DNA of 6,002 bases from Microthrixaceae bacterium. Its GTDB lineage: Bacteria; Actinomycetota; Acidimicrobiia; Acidimicrobiales; Acidimicrobilacustridaceae. The stretch lies in the NCBI GenBank assembly GCA_947455015.1, contig CANGMY010000100.1, forward strand, positions 1 to 6,002, given 5' to 3'. Position 1 is the stretch's first letter, and each line of letters opens with the position of its first letter. Below the pieces are notes generated by a model, which was given only the letters and a program-made list of their open reading frames with translations, was not told the DNA's origin and made no database searches. Below are positions 5,044 to 6,002 of the stretch, piece after piece. The position numbers were made by a program, and so were the translations under genes.

Positions 5044-6002
5044 CCGAAGGCGAGTCAACAAGCCTGGCGAACGAGTCGCTCACCTCTGAGCGCGCGGCCC
5101 CACTCCCTCACCTGCCCGCCCTCGACGGCATCCGCGGCATGGCCGTCATTGGCGTGCTGCTTTTCCATGGTGGATTCACGTGGGCCAAAGGCGGGTTTCT
5201 CGGCGTTTCAACGTTCTTCACGCTTTCGGGCTTCTTGATCACGAACATCCTTGTTCGAGAGTTTGAAGGATCCCGAGCAATCGATTTGCTCCGATTCTGG
5301 GGACGGCGGCTCCGACGACTCATGCCTGCTGCGCTCGCCGCAATCGCCCTTATCGGACTCGTCTGGTGGCGAATCGGATCGCCGGAACAGCTCTCGTCGC
5401 TCCGGGGCGACATGCTTTCCTCTGTTGGCTACGTGGCCAACTGGCGGTTGTGGACGTCAGGTGTCAGCTACGGCTCGCTCTTCTCGCAACCAACGCCATT
5501 CCAACATTTTTGGTCACTTGCGATCGAAGAACAGTTCTATTTGGTTTTCCCGATCGTCGCACTCGTACTCATGCGATTCGGTGGGAGACGCCTCCTTGCC
5601 ACCGCTTGTGGCGCAGTAGCAATCACTTCGATCGTGCTCATGTGGTTGCAGCGATCAGACTTCGATCGCATCTATTACGGAACCGACACACGCGTCGCCG
5701 AGTTGCTGTTTGGCGTGCTGCTCGCGCTCTGGTGGTCGGGTCGCAAACGCAACACCACGACTGCAACAAGCAACGAAGCGCTTTTCGATGTCATGGGGTT
5801 CGCCGCAGTTGTTGCTGTACTGATCGCATGGTTCACAGTCGGCGAAGCGTCTCCCGGATTAGCCAAGGGCGGGCTTCCTCTCTACGCCGCATTGTCAACC
5901 ATCGTCATTTACGTCGGAACCCGAGCCGGAATCTTCTCGAAGATCTTCGCCACTTCCGGAATGCGCTGGGCTGGTCTGCTTTCGTACGGGCTTTACCTCT
6001 AC
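5040..6002 (+). CDS. acyltransferase-3 family membrane protein (OafA/YrhL-like), 3' end outside window
   Basis: An uninterrupted frame of 321 codons runs from ATG 5040 to the right edge. It is an integral membrane O-acyltransferase of the type that moves acetyl or other acyl groups onto cell-surface glycans, lipids or peptidoglycan. Family landmarks are LPALDGIRGMAVIGVLLFH (25-43, with R32 and the candidate catalytic H43), GGFLGVSTFFTLSGFLIT (51-68), RRLRRLMPAAL (89-99), FQHFWSLAIEEQFYLVFP (154-171) and DTRVAELLFGVLLAL (216-230). Hydrophobic segments near 33-45, 52-71, 96-110, 164-179, 185-203, 220-232, 251-266, 281-294 and from 308 fit the usual ten or so helices. The first 20 residues are polar and probably cytosolic. 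Many actinobacterial members carry a C-terminal SGNH domain; whether this one does lies beyond the edge. Its relation to the catabolic genes upstream is probably incidental. Confidence 0.92.
   Translation, partial: MTEGESTSLANESLTSERAAPLPHLPALDGIRGMAVIGVLLFHGGFTWAKGGFLGVSTFFTLSGFLITNILVREFEGSRAIDLLRFWGRRLRRLMPAALAAIALIGLVWWRIGSPEQLSSLRGDMLSSVGYVANWRLWTSGVSYGSLFSQPTPFQHFWSLAIEEQFYLVFPIVALVLMRFGGRRLLATACGAVAITSIVLMWLQRSDFDRIYYGTDTRVAELLFGVLLALWWSGRKRNTTTATSNEALFDVMGFAAVVAVLIAWFTVGEASPGLAKGGLPLYAALSTIVIYVGTRAGIFSKIFATSGMRWAGLLSYGLYLY

Noticed and set aside
4147..5061. 304-codon open frame on the minus strand opposite the kinase
   Set aside because: It is antisense to a gene with clear motifs, its protein has no recognisable domain, and high-GC DNA commonly leaves such frames open.

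Overview
The window reads as an ordinary, gene-dense stretch of an actinobacterial chromosome. My best guess is an Acidimicrobiia/Ilumatobacter-like lineage. This is inferred from moderate-to-high GC by eye, actinobacterial-style acyl-CoA dehydrogenase subunits, G-rich ribosome binding sites and TAnnnT-type -10 boxes. No marker gene is present, so the taxonomy is not proven. I see no mobile element, CRISPR array, tRNA or rRNA.

Left part (1-2532, + strand): the 3' end of a small NIPSNAP-like / dimeric alpha-beta-barrel-like protein is followed by two adjacent acyl-CoA dehydrogenase genes separated by 2 nt. The first (395 aa) carries the flavin-ring side motifs, the C-terminal FAD motif and a candidate catalytic Glu at 246. 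The second (324 aa) carries the complementary R..F.......Q and Q..GG FAD motifs but has a shrunken middle domain and no catalytic Glu motif. Together they look like the alpha and beta chains of a heteromeric acyl-CoA dehydrogenase, the architecture known from actinobacterial steroid side-chain enzymes (FadE26/27 and FadE28/29 of M. tuberculosis).

Middle (2591-4929): a metal-dependent amidohydrolase-2 family protein lies on the minus strand, convergent with the dehydrogenases. It is divergent from an aminoglycoside-phosphotransferase-fold kinase of the ACAD10/11-N-terminal or FadE36-like type. The 89-bp divergent gap holds a good -10 candidate for the kinase and a weaker one for the amidohydrolase. 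These genes, with the dehydrogenase pair, suggest a catabolic locus for a CoA-activated substrate (steroid/terpenoid-like or hydroxylated acid), but the substrate cannot be read from the sequence.

Right part (4930-6002): a 110-bp gap repeats the ten bases CTGCTACCTT found upstream of the kinase. It also contains two very short reading frames chained by GTGA and ATGA stop-start overlaps into a membrane acyltransferase-3 (OafA-like) gene that runs off the right edge. The second mini-ORF begins where a transcript from the putative promoter would begin, so it could be a leaderless leader peptide. This arrangement, a similar 13-codon bridge at 327-368, and the split-active-site dehydrogenase pair are the most notable points. 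No clearly new multi-gene system was found.
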